A stretch of 64,000 bases of DNA. Source: Simplicillium sp. C3G150-2. Lineage: Eukaryota > Ascomycota > Sordariomycetes > Hypocreales > Cordycipitaceae. Positions within the stretch are counted from its first letter, which is position 1, and every line of letters begins with the position of its first letter. The notes beneath the pieces were generated by a model. That model did no database searches. It saw only the letters and a program-made list of their open reading frames with translations, and was not told the origin of the DNA. The DNA is taken from the NCBI GenBank assembly GCA_022702485.1, contig JAJIYY010000005.1:1054001-1118000 (forward strand). Direction: 5' to 3'. Made by a program: the position numbers and the translations under genes. Shown piece after piece: positions 1 to 9,221 of this stretch.

Positions 1-429
1 TTTGTGGGGAGGTGTAAAAGATAGATAATACATGCGCTGTCTTTTGTATCAGCGATTGTGACGATTGTGACCCTTTGCTCGATTCGTACATATTTAGAAT
101 AATCATGATAATTCCCATTTCTCTCATGCATTGCTACCTGATCGATGTGCAAAGGTGTGTAATAAACCATGAATAACAGCAAATCCAAGAAGTAGCTTGC
201 TGATTAGCATCCGTCATTCTCTTCTTCAACGCAAATGGCTTTGTAAATGTACCACAGGTGCATGTGGCTGAACATGAAATGAAATCAGAAGTATTAATTA
301 CAATATGTGATTTCTCCGCCTTAACATAGCCAATTCATAGCAGAACTCGGTATAAGCGAGTGCCAATGCACGGGCTCAGTCCACTCCACACGAACCCCAG
401 CTTAACGCGCTGGGCTATATCCAACTTCG
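1..429. other. Flank left of the retrotransposon, no gene seen
   Basis: No reading frame, RNA gene or repeat could be supported here. The sequence is AT-rich until about 330 and then becomes mixed. The last bases before the element are part of the target-site duplication described separately. Confidence 0.5.
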
Positions 430-434
430 GTTGC

Positions 435-726
435 TGTGAACCTGAAAGTGTGAGTGGGGCCAGACGGAATTGACCGGCCAATGAGAGCTCACTCAAGCTT
501 AACGTACAAGCATGAGAACCTCATTTCATGCGCATTATGCATTTTAATTATTATAACATGCGCATAGATAGGTCCAAATTGAGCTCAAATTGAGCATTTG
601 ATGTATATTAAATTAGCTATAAATAAGAGGAATTTTCCTCAACTAGATAGAAATAACTACGGGCATTTTCATCACTTTTCACTCTGTGGCAGCTATGTGG
701 GGCCCTCCCCTATTGCGCGGTAGAGA
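435..726 (+). repeat. 5' LTR
   Basis: Direct repeat matching 6998-7289 over its whole length. It contains a TATAAATA box at 618-625, so transcription of the genomic RNA probably starts near 650. Around 575-600 it has a block of alternating TGAGC and GCTCA pentamers, the motif enriched across the element. The boundary is set by the 5-bp GTTGC duplication; an end at 729 is also possible because the first bases of the internal region match. Confidence 0.93.
618..625 (+). promoter_or_regulatory. TATA box in the 5' LTR
   Basis: TATAAATA lies about 110 bp before the LTR end, the usual arrangement for an LTR promoter. The identical copy lies in the 3' LTR at about 7181-7188. Confidence 0.5.
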
Positions 727-740
727 GTTATGAGCCCGGG
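727..740 (+). promoter_or_regulatory. Primer binding site, half-tRNA type (initiator tRNA-Met)
   Basis: The sequence starting right after the 5' LTR, GTTATGAGCCCGGG, is complementary to GGGCUCAUAAC, which I recognise as the anticodon arm of fungal initiator tRNA-Met. Priming from an internal cut in the initiator tRNA anticodon loop is known for copia and Ty5 elements. The match therefore fits the element class and fixes the end of the LTR. Confidence 0.75.
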
Positions 741-817
741 TAGTACTGTTACTAGTAGCTTCCCGAATGAAAATAAGCACGAGATTGGTGTAAACTGATC
801 TCACCCGATCTTATCTT

Positions 818-829
818 TTATATATATAT
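818..829 (+). promoter_or_regulatory. TATA-like run just before gag-pol
   Basis: A TATATATATA run lies 50-60 bp before the gag-pol ATG, downstream of the primer binding site. It could be AT-rich leader sequence, or a second promoter giving a shorter mRNA that lacks the 5' LTR and PBS. The sequence alone cannot decide. Confidence 0.3.
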
Positions 830-881
830 TCTCAACATACTTCACTTATACAATTTGCTTCAAATCCCAAAACCAAGCACC

Positions 882-3800
882 ATGGCAAGCGATCCGGTCT
901 CACTTGGCAAAGAACTAAGCCTCCTTTATAAGGACAATAGGCTTACAAGACCCGAGGATTGGACCAATTGGATCGAGTCTACTAGGCGATTCGCTGGATC
1001 CAAGGTCTGGAAGACAATTGATCCCAGCCTTACAGACGAAGAGCGCACCAAAGCTTCAGTGAGCTTGGGGACGTCGGCCAATACGCTCGATCTGATCGAA
1101 CAATTCACCAAAGAATACAAAGAAAAATTTAACACAGAACCGAGCGCAGGAATACTGGAAGCGGAGCTCAAAGTCAAGCTGGATCAGCGCAAAACAGTGT
1201 CATCCAGGCTCGAATCCGTACGCAATTGGATCCTGCTCAGTGTAAGCCCAGTGCTACTGAAAGAAGCCGAAAAAGGACTCCAGGACACGGACGACGTTAG
1301 CGCACTGTTGAAAGGACTGAGAGTATACGTCAAACAAAACGATCTCATTCTGTATCAAAATGCGCACGACCGCTACCAAAGCGTGCTCAGAGACGCAGCA
1401 AAAGCCACTACCAAAGTCGCTACTTGGTACGACAATTGGAACAAAGCTCGCGTTGAGGCTGAGGCACACGACGTTGACTTGGTAAAAGGGACAGTTGGAA
1501 TTCACGCATTTTTACGGGCTGTTGGTGCTCAACTTGCGCCTCAATGGGCTCAACATATGATCACTTTAGAGCACATTGAAGCCAACAAGACGGGAAAACC
1601 AAGCATGACATTGGCAGAGTACGGAACACTATTCTACCAAATCATGAAAACCGAACCCAAGCAGCATTATGCGTATGCTACGCTCAATGGACAGCCCGAT
1701 GCGACTGAACCCAAGAGAACGCAAGCTCAGAAATCAAAGACCACGCTTAACGAATGCCCATGCCAGAAGAAAAAGCACATCTGGAAACCACACAAGTGTC
1801 GTAATCTTGAGTGGGCATGCACTGGCACCAAACCAAGCTCAATAAGGTACGAAATGAGCGCGGAAACACGACAAAAAGTGCTTGCAGAACTCGACAAACC
1901 ACAATGGTCAAATTTGAAAAAGGAGCTTACCCAGAAGGGATGGCTAAAATCTGAGCAAGGATCACAGTCAAATGGTGCTTATCCGTCTGGCGAATCAATA
2001 GCAGTGGTGATCGACCACAGTCTTATTGACACACTGAACATGATAAATGCCACGCACCAAAACGGACAAAGCAAGCTCAAAAATAGCACAATTCTGGACA
2101 CTGGAGGCTCACTTCACCTGGTAAACGATATGGCACTCTTCGAAGAAGGGACGTTCAGACCAACCACAGGTGAGCCTGTAAGTGCTGGGACGGATCAGTA
2201 CATGATCAGTGGGCGCGGCACTCGCGTGCTCAAAAACGCACTTAATGGGCCCAAAGGACCGAATACAAGAGACCTCACCCTGCATAACGTTGCACTCATT
2301 GAAGGATTTCATGTCAACATTATTAGCGAAAGTTTACTGTTCCAGCGTGCTCACTTGTGGTACGTGGGACTGGATGCTACGCTCAGATATGGAAACATGA
2401 GCAAGAATACGGTTATCGCCAGTCTTGTTAGACAGCATGGGTTACTCTTCTTTCAATATACATTCGATTCCATCTACGGCCAGGTACATGTAATAAGTGA
2501 TCATGTGCGAAAAGACCATCAATACCAAGTCGAGTATGTTATGGCAACGCGGCATAAAACAAGGGAGCCCGAAATACGCACAGCAGACGCTCATATGTGG
2601 CATTTGCGAGCAGGGCACTTACACCAAGAAGCGCTAAAACACCTAGAGGACGCAGCGCGGGGAGTGAAAATTACTGGGCCAATTGTGATCAACTGCGAGA
2701 CTTGCAGGCAGGTCAATGCTCACCAGGAGATTTCCCGACGCCGATCAGAAGCTCATGCAGCGCACCCATTCCAGAGGGTCCACTGGGACTTACAAGACTA
2801 CAACCCTGGATACAATGGAATGCGCTACCTTCTCACATTTAAGGACGAATATTCAGGTGTTATTTATGCGCAGACATTGGCAAGCCGCGACAGCTATACG
2901 GTTTTTTATGCGATAATTAATTTTTATACATGGGTGAAGACGCAATTTATGCTTGCAATCAAGAAGCTCAGGTCAGACAATGAGGCAGCAGTTATAGCGC
3001 GCGATGGGACTACGGAATCAGAGTTCCAAGCATGGGCTAGGCAGCAAGGGATCGAACTTGAGCTTACGCCCACGAGCACCCATGAACCAAACGGAAGCGC
3101 AGAAATTGCTGGAAAAATGGTTACCTCGAAGTCAAGACTTATGCTCAATGAAGCTCGTCTGCCATACGATTTATGGCCAGAAAGTGTAAAAGCAGCAGCG
3201 CATATACTGAACCTGTGCCCAGTAAAACGGTTCGCTTATAAGACACCGTGGGAACGACTACAGGCCTGGTTTCAGAATGCTCCACTGCCAATTCGTGAGC
3301 ACAACTCCCATATGACGCCATCTTGGTCAAGCTTGAGAATATATGGATGCCGTGCTTACCCTCTCGATCCAGAGAGGAAGGCCGACAGAGATAGAAGAGG
3401 ATTTAAAGTGCGCCCGAGGGGACATATAGGGTATTTAGTAGGCTATATAGCCTCTAATATCTTTAAGATCTGGATTCCCCTACTAGATAGGGTCATTATA
3501 ACTAGGGACGTTACTTTTGACGAAACTAAGTTTTATGATCCTAGAAACGAAGCTTCAAGTGCGATCCCCCAACCGCAAATTGATGCTATCGTATTGGACA
3601 TGCTGAGAAGTGACCCAGATCCTGAGGAATACCCGTTGGTAACTCAAACTGGTGTCGCAACTGGAGCTCCAAACTCGGGAGTGGAAGCTCACTCGAGCAC
3701 GGAAACCGCAGAACTGGGGCTCGATGCGCTCGAGAAATCGCTATTGGCAAATGAGCCTATAGGACTTCGGACCCCAGAAGCGTCACCAGAACCATTACAA

Positions 3801-5918
3801 GCTCCAACTGAGCATGAAGTCCAGCAAGCGGATGCTTCGCCGAGCACCGTTAGCACACAACCAAGCGCAAGTACGAACAGCCCTGAGGAAGTGCAATCCC
3901 ATGGCGATGAGGTGCGACCGGCAGAAAAACCCCCAGAAAGTGAGCCAGACTTACAGGCATCTGAAGCTCCAACTGGACAAGATAGCGCAAATAATGAGCC
4001 GGGGAATGCGCCCCAGAGCGTGCAAGTGCCTGCAGCACAACCACGCCAGGGCCGTTCCAGAAGAAATCTCGGTGAAGCACAAATTATACGGCGACAAAGC
4101 TCAAGAATTGAAAATCTTAGAGCTCAAAACAAGCTTCCGAGATTCACGAGAAGGGAACATGGCATGTTTACAACGCTACAAAGTACAATTTTTCCTGAGC
4201 ACAAAATGGGGAGTGCAGAGGATTTAGTGAGCGTGGGAACAGTCATGGCAATGATCAATGCAGCTTTATCTACTGAGGTTGTACGATCAAAAGCGGAAAC
4301 ACTACCGCCAGTTCCAAAGTCCTGGTATCATCTCAAGTCTCATCCTTTTAAGGAGGAATTTGAGCAAGCCTCCAAGCAAGAAGTTGCTCACTTGGAGAAA
4401 ATGCAAGTGTGGAAAGAGATCGACATCGCAGACGCTGAAGGACCAATTTTACCGCTAAAGTGGGTGTACACTTACAAGCTTGATGAGCTTGGATGGTTCC
4501 TGCGCGCTAAAGCGCGCATTTGCGTGCGCGGCGATCTCCAAATCCTTACTTTTGCGCAAGAAACGTATGCGGCAACGCTCGCTTCGTCAAGCTTCAAATT
4601 TTTGATGGCAATTGTAGCGCAATTCGACCTCGAGCTTATACAATTCGACGTAAAAAATGCTTTCTCGAATACGTCAAGGCCAATCCATGCTCAGAAAATT
4701 TATGTGAAGTTTCCCCCAGGCTTTGAGAAAGCTCACAAATGCTTGTTGCTACTGAAGGCACTATACGGGCTAAAAGACAGCCCGCTATTATGGCTTCAGG
4801 ATCTGAGCAACACTCTCAAGAAAGCGGGGCTCACACAGAGCTCGGAAGAGCCCTGTTTGTTCTTCACCGAACACAAGGAGGTCTTTGTCATATTCTTTGT
4901 GGACGATATTTTAATTGCTTACTCTAAGAAAAATGAGCATAAAGCGAATGAAGTGGTCGCTAAGCTCAAGCAAGCATACGAACTACACGAGAAAGGCTCA
5001 GCGGAATGGTTTCTGGGCATACGAATTGTACGAGACCGTGCTCACCGCAAGCTTTACCTATGTCACGATACCTATATTGACAGAATTGCACGGAAGTACG
5101 GATTACACGAGGGCGGTCGTCGACCTAGCGTCCCGATCTCAGGTACGCTCGAGATCAATGCGGGGAAAGCGACAAAATGGGAAATCAAGCGTTACCAGCA
5201 GCACCTTGGATCGGCATTGTACACTACGGTGCTCATCCGAGCAGACTGCGCATTTGCGGTCAATTATTTATCACGATTTTTGGTCAATCCGTCAGATGAG
5301 CATTATCAAGCGATATGTCAAGCGATAATGTATTTATTTGACACTAAAGAACGCTCAATTGTCTTCGGGTTGAGCAGCCCGGAGCCGCCACTGTTGGTAG
5401 CAAGCGATGCGGCCTATGCGGACGACGCACTTACACGGAGGTCTTCACAAGGCTACGCAGTGATCTTATTTGGTGGGCTAATTGCTTGGAAAGCGACTAG
5501 GCAAGCAACTGTTACACTGTCTACGACCGAAGCTGAGCTTTTGGCGCTATCAACTACTGCGCGCACTGCGATTGGTCTGTTCAGGCTCATTGAGGAAGTC
5601 GGCCTCGACTTACACCAGAAGCTCACTATCGCTTGCGACAACCAGGCGACGATCTCACTTGTCACCAATATGAGCGAACGAATAACTACACGGCTACGAC
5701 ATGTTGACATTCATAATATGTGGCTCAAGCAGGAATTTCAAAGAGGTTCAATTGCAGTATATTATCTACCTACGGAACAAATGCCTGCAGACGGATTCAC
5801 GAAGCCATTGACGAAACAGCGCATCATGCGCTTTGTTGAGTTGCTCAGAATGAGCAAAGTTTACGGAAAAGTTTACGACAAATCACACATTCACGATCAA
5901 AAGCGACAAAACAATTAA
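882..5918 (+). CDS. Copia gag-pol polyprotein (Gag, protease, integrase, reverse transcriptase, RNase H)
   Basis: One intact frame of 1,678 residues. I chose the ATG at 882 (context CACCATGG); the frame is open further upstream but without an ATG. Domains in order, with rough residue numbers: Gag 1-290; an unusual zinc-knuckle-like cluster (CPC, then H, then C) near 292-306; aspartic protease ILDTGGS near 405; GAG-pre-integrase with HLRAGH and CETC; integrase with D-D-E in HWDLQDY (~634), LRSDNEA (~696) and NGSAEIAG (~735); reverse transcriptase with DVKNAF (~1255) and FVDDI (~1338, the YVDD box); RNase H with ASDAAYADD (~1507) and TTEAELLAL (~1548). It should yield all proteins for retrotransposition. 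No frameshift separates gag from pol, so Gag excess must be achieved some other way. A proline- and glutamine-rich linker lies between integrase and RT. Confidence 0.97.
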   Translation: MASDPVSLGKELSLLYKDNRLTRPEDWTNWIESTRRFAGSKVWKTIDPSLTDEERTKASVSLGTSANTLDLIEQFTKEYKEKFNTEPSAGILEAELKVKLDQRKTVSSRLESVRNWILLSVSPVLLKEAEKGLQDTDDVSALLKGLRVYVKQNDLILYQNAHDRYQSVLRDAAKATTKVATWYDNWNKARVEAEAHDVDLVKGTVGIHAFLRAVGAQLAPQWAQHMITLEHIEANKTGKPSMTLAEYGTLFYQIMKTEPKQHYAYATLNGQPDATEPKRTQAQKSKTTLNECPCQKKKHIWKPHKCRNLEWACTGTKPSSIRYEMSAETRQKVLAELDKPQWSNLKKELTQKGWLKSEQGSQSNGAYPSGESIAVVIDHSLIDTLNMINATHQNGQSKLKNSTILDTGGSLHLVNDMALFEEGTFRPTTGEPVSAGTDQYMISGRGTRVLKNALNGPKGPNTRDLTLHNVALIEGFHVNIISESLLFQRAHLWYVGLDATLRYGNMSKNTVIASLVRQHGLLFFQYTFDSIYGQVHVISDHVRKDHQYQVEYVMATRHKTREPEIRTADAHMWHLRAGHLHQEALKHLEDAARGVKITGPIVINCETCRQVNAHQEISRRRSEAHAAHPFQRVHWDLQDYNPGYNGMRYLLTFKDEYSGVIYAQTLASRDSYTVFYAIINFYTWVKTQFMLAIKKLRSDNEAAVIARDGTTESEFQAWARQQGIELELTPTSTHEPNGSAEIAGKMVTSKSRLMLNEARLPYDLWPESVKAAAHILNLCPVKRFAYKTPWERLQAWFQNAPLPIREHNSHMTPSWSSLRIYGCRAYPLDPERKADRDRRGFKVRPRGHIGYLVGYIASNIFKIWIPLLDRVIITRDVTFDETKFYDPRNEASSAIPQPQIDAIVLDMLRSDPDPEEYPLVTQTGVATGAPNSGVEAHSSTETAELGLDALEKSLLANEPIGLRTPEASPEPLQAPTEHEVQQADASPSTVSTQPSASTNSPEEVQSHGDEVRPAEKPPESEPDLQASEAPTGQDSANNEPGNAPQSVQVPAAQPRQGRSRRNLGEAQIIRRQSSRIENLRAQNKLPRFTRREHGMFTTLQSTIFPEHKMGSAEDLVSVGTVMAMINAALSTEVVRSKAETLPPVPKSWYHLKSHPFKEEFEQASKQEVAHLEKMQVWKEIDIADAEGPILPLKWVYTYKLDELGWFLRAKARICVRGDLQILTFAQETYAATLASSSFKFLMAIVAQFDLELIQFDVKNAFSNTSRPIHAQKIYVKFPPGFEKAHKCLLLLKALYGLKDSPLLWLQDLSNTLKKAGLTQSSEEPCLFFTEHKEVFVIFFVDDILIAYSKKNEHKANEVVAKLKQAYELHEKGSAEWFLGIRIVRDRAHRKLYLCHDTYIDRIARKYGLHEGGRRPSVPISGTLEINAGKATKWEIKRYQQHLGSALYTTVLIRADCAFAVNYLSRFLVNPSDEHYQAICQAIMYLFDTKERSIVFGLSSPEPPLLVASDAAYADDALTRRSSQGYAVILFGGLIAWKATRQATVTLSTTEAELLALSTTARTAIGLFRLIEEVGLDLHQKLTIACDNQATISLVTNMSERITTRLRHVDIHNMWLKQEFQRGSIAVYYLPTEQMPADGFTKPLTKQRIMRFVELLRMSKVYGKVYDKSHIHDQKRQNN

Positions 5919-5988
5919 TTGACAAAGCACAAAACGTTTAAAATTGAGCAAAAATATTTAAGGCGCGCACGCCATACAAGCATAAAAT

Positions 5989-6649
5989 TTATAGCCCGGA
6001 GGCTTCCAAATTGTCAAAGACAAAATTGACAAGCTCATGAGCTTGAGCACGGCGGTCGACGGGCTCTGAACCCCCCGAACCAAAGTGCCCAGCAGCGAGC
6101 ATGTCCTCCGCGACCTTAAAAGCCCGGTTGACCTTCTGAAGTTCCTAATTAAGCAAAAAAGTTAGTGAACAGTGCTTCAATTGAGCACAAGAAAAGGGGA
6201 CAACTTACAGCCTTGTTGTCGGCGGCGGCGAGCTCCAGGGCGTACTTATAGTACGGAAATAAATTTTTATCGCTAAATGAGCACAAAAAATTAGCAAACA
6301 TGATCAACAAAACAAAAAACAAGCACAACTTACAGCGGCTTGCACTCATGCCCGCCTTTGTTGCAGTGATAGCAACGCCGGGAGCGACCAGCGCTCTCCT
6401 GGCAGATGCCATCACCGCGGCCGGCCAAGACAGAATGGGCACAGCCCAAACACCCTTCGGGGCGGGTCTCCCCTTTCTCAATTGTACGCTATAGAAATGC
6501 TCAGTTAGCCAAAAACTAAGCAAAAAATTGAGCAAAAAGGGCTCACTTACCTGAGCGGCCTTGGTGACCTTTTTCTTGCCCTTGCGGGCGGCGGCGGCGG
6601 CGCTGGATGCCTTTCGGCGAGCTTCTTTCTGGGCTTTTGATGCGCCCAT
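5989..6649 (-). CDS. Antisense four-exon gene inside the retrotransposon, cysteine-rich basic protein
   Basis: Spliced model on the minus strand: 6649-6551, 6488-6334, 6272-6209, 6144-5989, encoding 157 residues. The three introns (62, 61 and 64 bp) all begin GTAAGT, end in AG and contain CTAAC/CTAAT-like branch sites; removing them gives one open frame. The N-terminus is very basic (a run of alanines followed by RKGKKK), like a nuclear or nucleic-acid-binding tail. Exon 2 carries six cysteines spaced C-x2-C-x12-C-x9-C-x2-C-x6-C, including CYHCNKGGHEC. From memory this resembles the fungal DUF3716-type cysteine pattern; it is not a canonical CCHC knuckle. The C-terminal third is predicted helical. 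The gene converges on gag-pol, the two stops being about 70 bp apart. A role as regulator or nucleocapsid-like helper is only inference. Confidence 0.72.
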
Positions 6650-6712
6650 TTTGATTGATGATGTTTGAAGAAGAAAAAAGAGCCTCGCGAGCGCGCGTGC
6701 GGAAAAGATTAG

Positions 6713-6721
6713 TATATATAT
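6713..6721 (-). promoter_or_regulatory. TATA box of the antisense gene
   Basis: TATATATA read on the minus strand lies about 65-70 bp before the antisense ATG at 6649, followed by a pyrimidine-rich leader. This spacing is typical for a fungal Pol II promoter and supports independent transcription of the antisense gene. Confidence 0.5.
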
Positions 6722-6985
6722 GCGAGTGGCTGGGAATTGTGAGCTCAAAGCGACCAACAATAGGAAAAGTGAGGCTATTGTCACTTACACCTGAAAGAGC
6801 ATATGAGCCAATCACAACCACGTATTGCAGCAACTTTTGGATGAACAAAGGCTTCATTCAATCATTCAATTAACTAATTCTGCACGCTAATCTAATTTTA
6901 GGTTCTATCAGACATTCAGTGCCTTTTGATGCGCACATTCGAATCAATTATAGCGATTCAATCGCCATTGAGCGCTCACAGTACT

Positions 6986-6995
6986 GAATGGGGAG
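6986..6995 (+). other. Polypurine tract before the 3' LTR
   Basis: GAATGGGGAG lies two bases upstream of the 3' LTR, the expected place for the plus-strand primer. It is short but is the only purine run at this position. Confidence 0.6.
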
Positions 6996-6997
6996 TG

Positions 6998-7289
6998 TGT
7001 GAACCTGAAAGTGTGAGTGGGGCCAGACGGAATTGACCGGCCAATGAGAGCTCACTCAAGCTTAACGTACAAGCATGAGAACCTCATTTCATGCGCATTA
7101 TGCATTTTAATTATTATAACATGCGCATAGATAGGTCCAAATTGAGCTCAAATTGAGCATTTGATGTATATTAAATTAGCTATAAATAAGAGGAATTTTC
7201 CTCAACTAGATAGAAATAACTACGGGCATTTTCATCACTTTTCACTCTGTGGCAGCTATGTGGGGCCCTCCCCTATTGCGCGGTAGAGA
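6998..7289 (+). repeat. 3' LTR
   Basis: Reads as identical to the 5' LTR at 435-726. It is followed by GTTGC, the second copy of the target-site duplication, and then by unrelated flanking sequence. Confidence 0.93.
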
Positions 7290-7294
7290 GTTGC

Positions 7295-7907
7295 GGCCCC
7301 TATTATTTCGGTGACGGGCCAATGCTTCATCTTAAAGGATCCATCATGGTCAAGCAGATGGGGACAGAACGTGATTCTGGAATGTCATCCGCCAATGACA
7401 CTGTCTTGATTGCAGGGCGTTTTCTTCTCGCCGGTGGTCACTGGCTGTCCGATTCGGGATACCGGGACCCGTCAACAGTGCTTGTGGCACCTTTTGTGGA
7501 TGGATAAATTTCAACAGCTCGAACGCTTTAGCCTGTATGCTACAGATGAAGCCCTCTTCCTCTATTCAGGTACCGAGAGTGGGCCGGCGCTGATGAGCAA
7601 TGTGCATCGTATCTACAGTGGTTAGCGGTGCAGATCTCGACGCTTTTGCAAATTACGTTGGCGCTGTGGCCTTCCCTCGGCTTGCCATGTTGATCATGTG
7701 CTCAGTGTATTTGAGAAAGATTGCTGGTTCATTGCGATTGGGTTACATTTTGCCAGTAGCGATGTTCTAGAAGCCCAATGTAATGAGGACTGAAATTAGT
7801 TTCAGATGGCATGCGATTCTATTCCCAGTTTCGGACGCCCCTCTATGCCCAGATGAGCGCCAGATACTACATGATAGTGACACAGTGGACGAACGCCCCC
7901 AGTGCGA
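7295..7907. other. Gap between the retrotransposon and the MoCF-domain gene
   Basis: Short open frames here lack family motifs and splice structure. I see only the probable 3' flank of the minus-strand gene ending at 7908. Confidence 0.4.
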
Positions 7908-9221
7908 CTATTTGCTACCACCGTCTTCGCCCTCAGATTCGGGCTCTTCTTGGCCGTCTTTGAAGTATACGCGCTTGCCCTGAACGTTTTTTTCAACTTC
8001 TTCAACCAGGCTCTCTAGAAATTCGAGGTCCCTGTAGCTTTGTCAGTCATGTGGTACTGCATTGCTCGGCTGGTGGCTCATGTTACCTTCCGACTAATGT
8101 AACAGAATTCTGGCTCTTTCCCCAGTGAGGGTATGATCCCACTTTGACTCCCTTTGGCTCGACACGGGCGGCGAGCTCGGTCAAGTAGCCAGCAACGGTA
8201 CTTTCGGGCAGTGGTGTAGCGATAATGACTCTTTGCATGCTTTTGCCCTCTTTGTCAGTGAGCCGGGGAAGCAGATGTGGCTTCAAGCCATCTAATAATC
8301 CTTGGACTACTGCTAGTTAGAACATGCGGCAGAAACGTACGAGGCGCATCTTGAAGCTATACTTACAGAGTCTTGGGATGCCAGGCAGGATGTGAATGTT
8401 GGCATTTACTACCGAAATGGGCTATCATGTGTAAGCATCATCTCGAGGTGAGTGGACGTGGTAGACATACAACCCAGAGTTCGTTGCTGACGAACAGAAA
8501 TTGCTCCTTAAGCTCTCTTGACTCGTCTGTTGGTAGGTAAAGCATCCTGTACTTGGCAGCCCGGGCCGGGGAGTCGACATTCCAGTCAAAGTCAGGCGCC
8601 ATTTTATGTGGCTTAGACAAGCGCTTCATTCTCTCAAGGGCCTCGTCGTGCAGCTTGAGTGGGAGATTGTAAGCTTTCGCGATGCATTGATAGGTGATAT
8701 CATCGTGACTGTATGATACTATTAGCTTGGTACCGATGAAGAAGGAGTCGACTATTTCTTACGTTGGGCCAATGCCTCCGCTGCAGGAATGTTAGTCTAT
8801 GCGCTTTGAGTCCAACAACTAGGACACATACCTGGTAACTACAAAGTCGTAATTGCTGCTGAGTCTGCGAACGGCATCAATGATGTCAGACTCGTCGTCC
8901 TCGACGACTTCGATCTTTTTTAATCTCTGTAGCCGGATCAGTTTACATGATAGCCATCATGAGCAGCTCCAACATACCAGTCCTAGCGAGAAGCACCATT
9001 TGGCCATATAGGCTGAGTTTGTCTGCGAAATGAGCTTCACTCCTAAACTGCATCACGGCGGCATTTATTCACTCACGTCGACAGTCTACAAGAGGAATAT
9101 TAGCATGGTTTGAAACTATGATCTATCAATGGCAAAAGGTTCAGAGCATTACCTTTCCGCCTAGTACTTCATCGCCGATAATGAGGCACGCGGCCGTTGA
9201 GATGGTACGTGCTGAAGCCAT
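7908..9221 (-). CDS. Molybdopterin-binding (MoCF/CinA-like) domain protein, nine exons
   Basis: Model: 9221-9153, 9085-9077, 9022-8978, 8926-8832, 8780-8763, 8708-8471, 8421-8367, 8306-8087, 8031-7908, giving 290 residues. Every intron is GT-AG and the frame is kept throughout. Recognisable family motifs are LIIGDEVLGGKTVDTNS at the N-terminus, SGGIGPTHDD in the middle (the MoCF/CinA nucleotide-binding signature) and NIHILPGIPRLF. Proteins with this domain bind molybdopterin or nucleotide substrates; the fungal stand-alone version is related to the domain found in FAD synthases, and its substrate here is not known. Exon 2 has only 9 bases (coding TVD) and exon 5 only 18. The TVD microexon is needed to complete the conserved GKTxDTNS motif. 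The C-terminus is acidic. Confidence 0.88.

Larger units (their letters stand above)
430..7294 (+). mobile_element. Complete Ty1/copia LTR retrotransposon with target-site duplication
   Basis: Two direct repeats of about 292 bp (435-726 and 6998-7289) bound the element. By eye I find no difference between them, which implies a very recent insertion. The 5 bases GTTGC occur just outside both ends (430-434 and 7290-7294) and are the likely target-site duplication. Inside, in order: a primer binding site, a single uninterrupted gag-pol frame in the copia order (integrase before reverse transcriptase), an antisense spliced gene, and a short polypurine stretch before the 3' LTR. All catalytic motifs of pol are present, so the copy looks autonomous and possibly active. 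The LTR starts with TG but does not end with the usual CA; because the PBS and the TSD both begin GTT, the 3' boundary is uncertain by about 3 bases. Confidence 0.95.

Noticed and set aside
360..430. tRNA-like sequence before the 5' LTR (minus strand, box-A-like TAGCCCAG and box-B-like GGTTCG)
   Set aside because: The two boxes are only a few bases apart and no cloverleaf can be formed.
6149..6784. Unspliced 211-codon minus-strand frame in the retrotransposon
   Set aside because: It starts at a non-ATG codon and reads through three clear introns; the 62-bp first intron shifts it out of the frame that carries the cysteine motif. The spliced model explains the sequence better.
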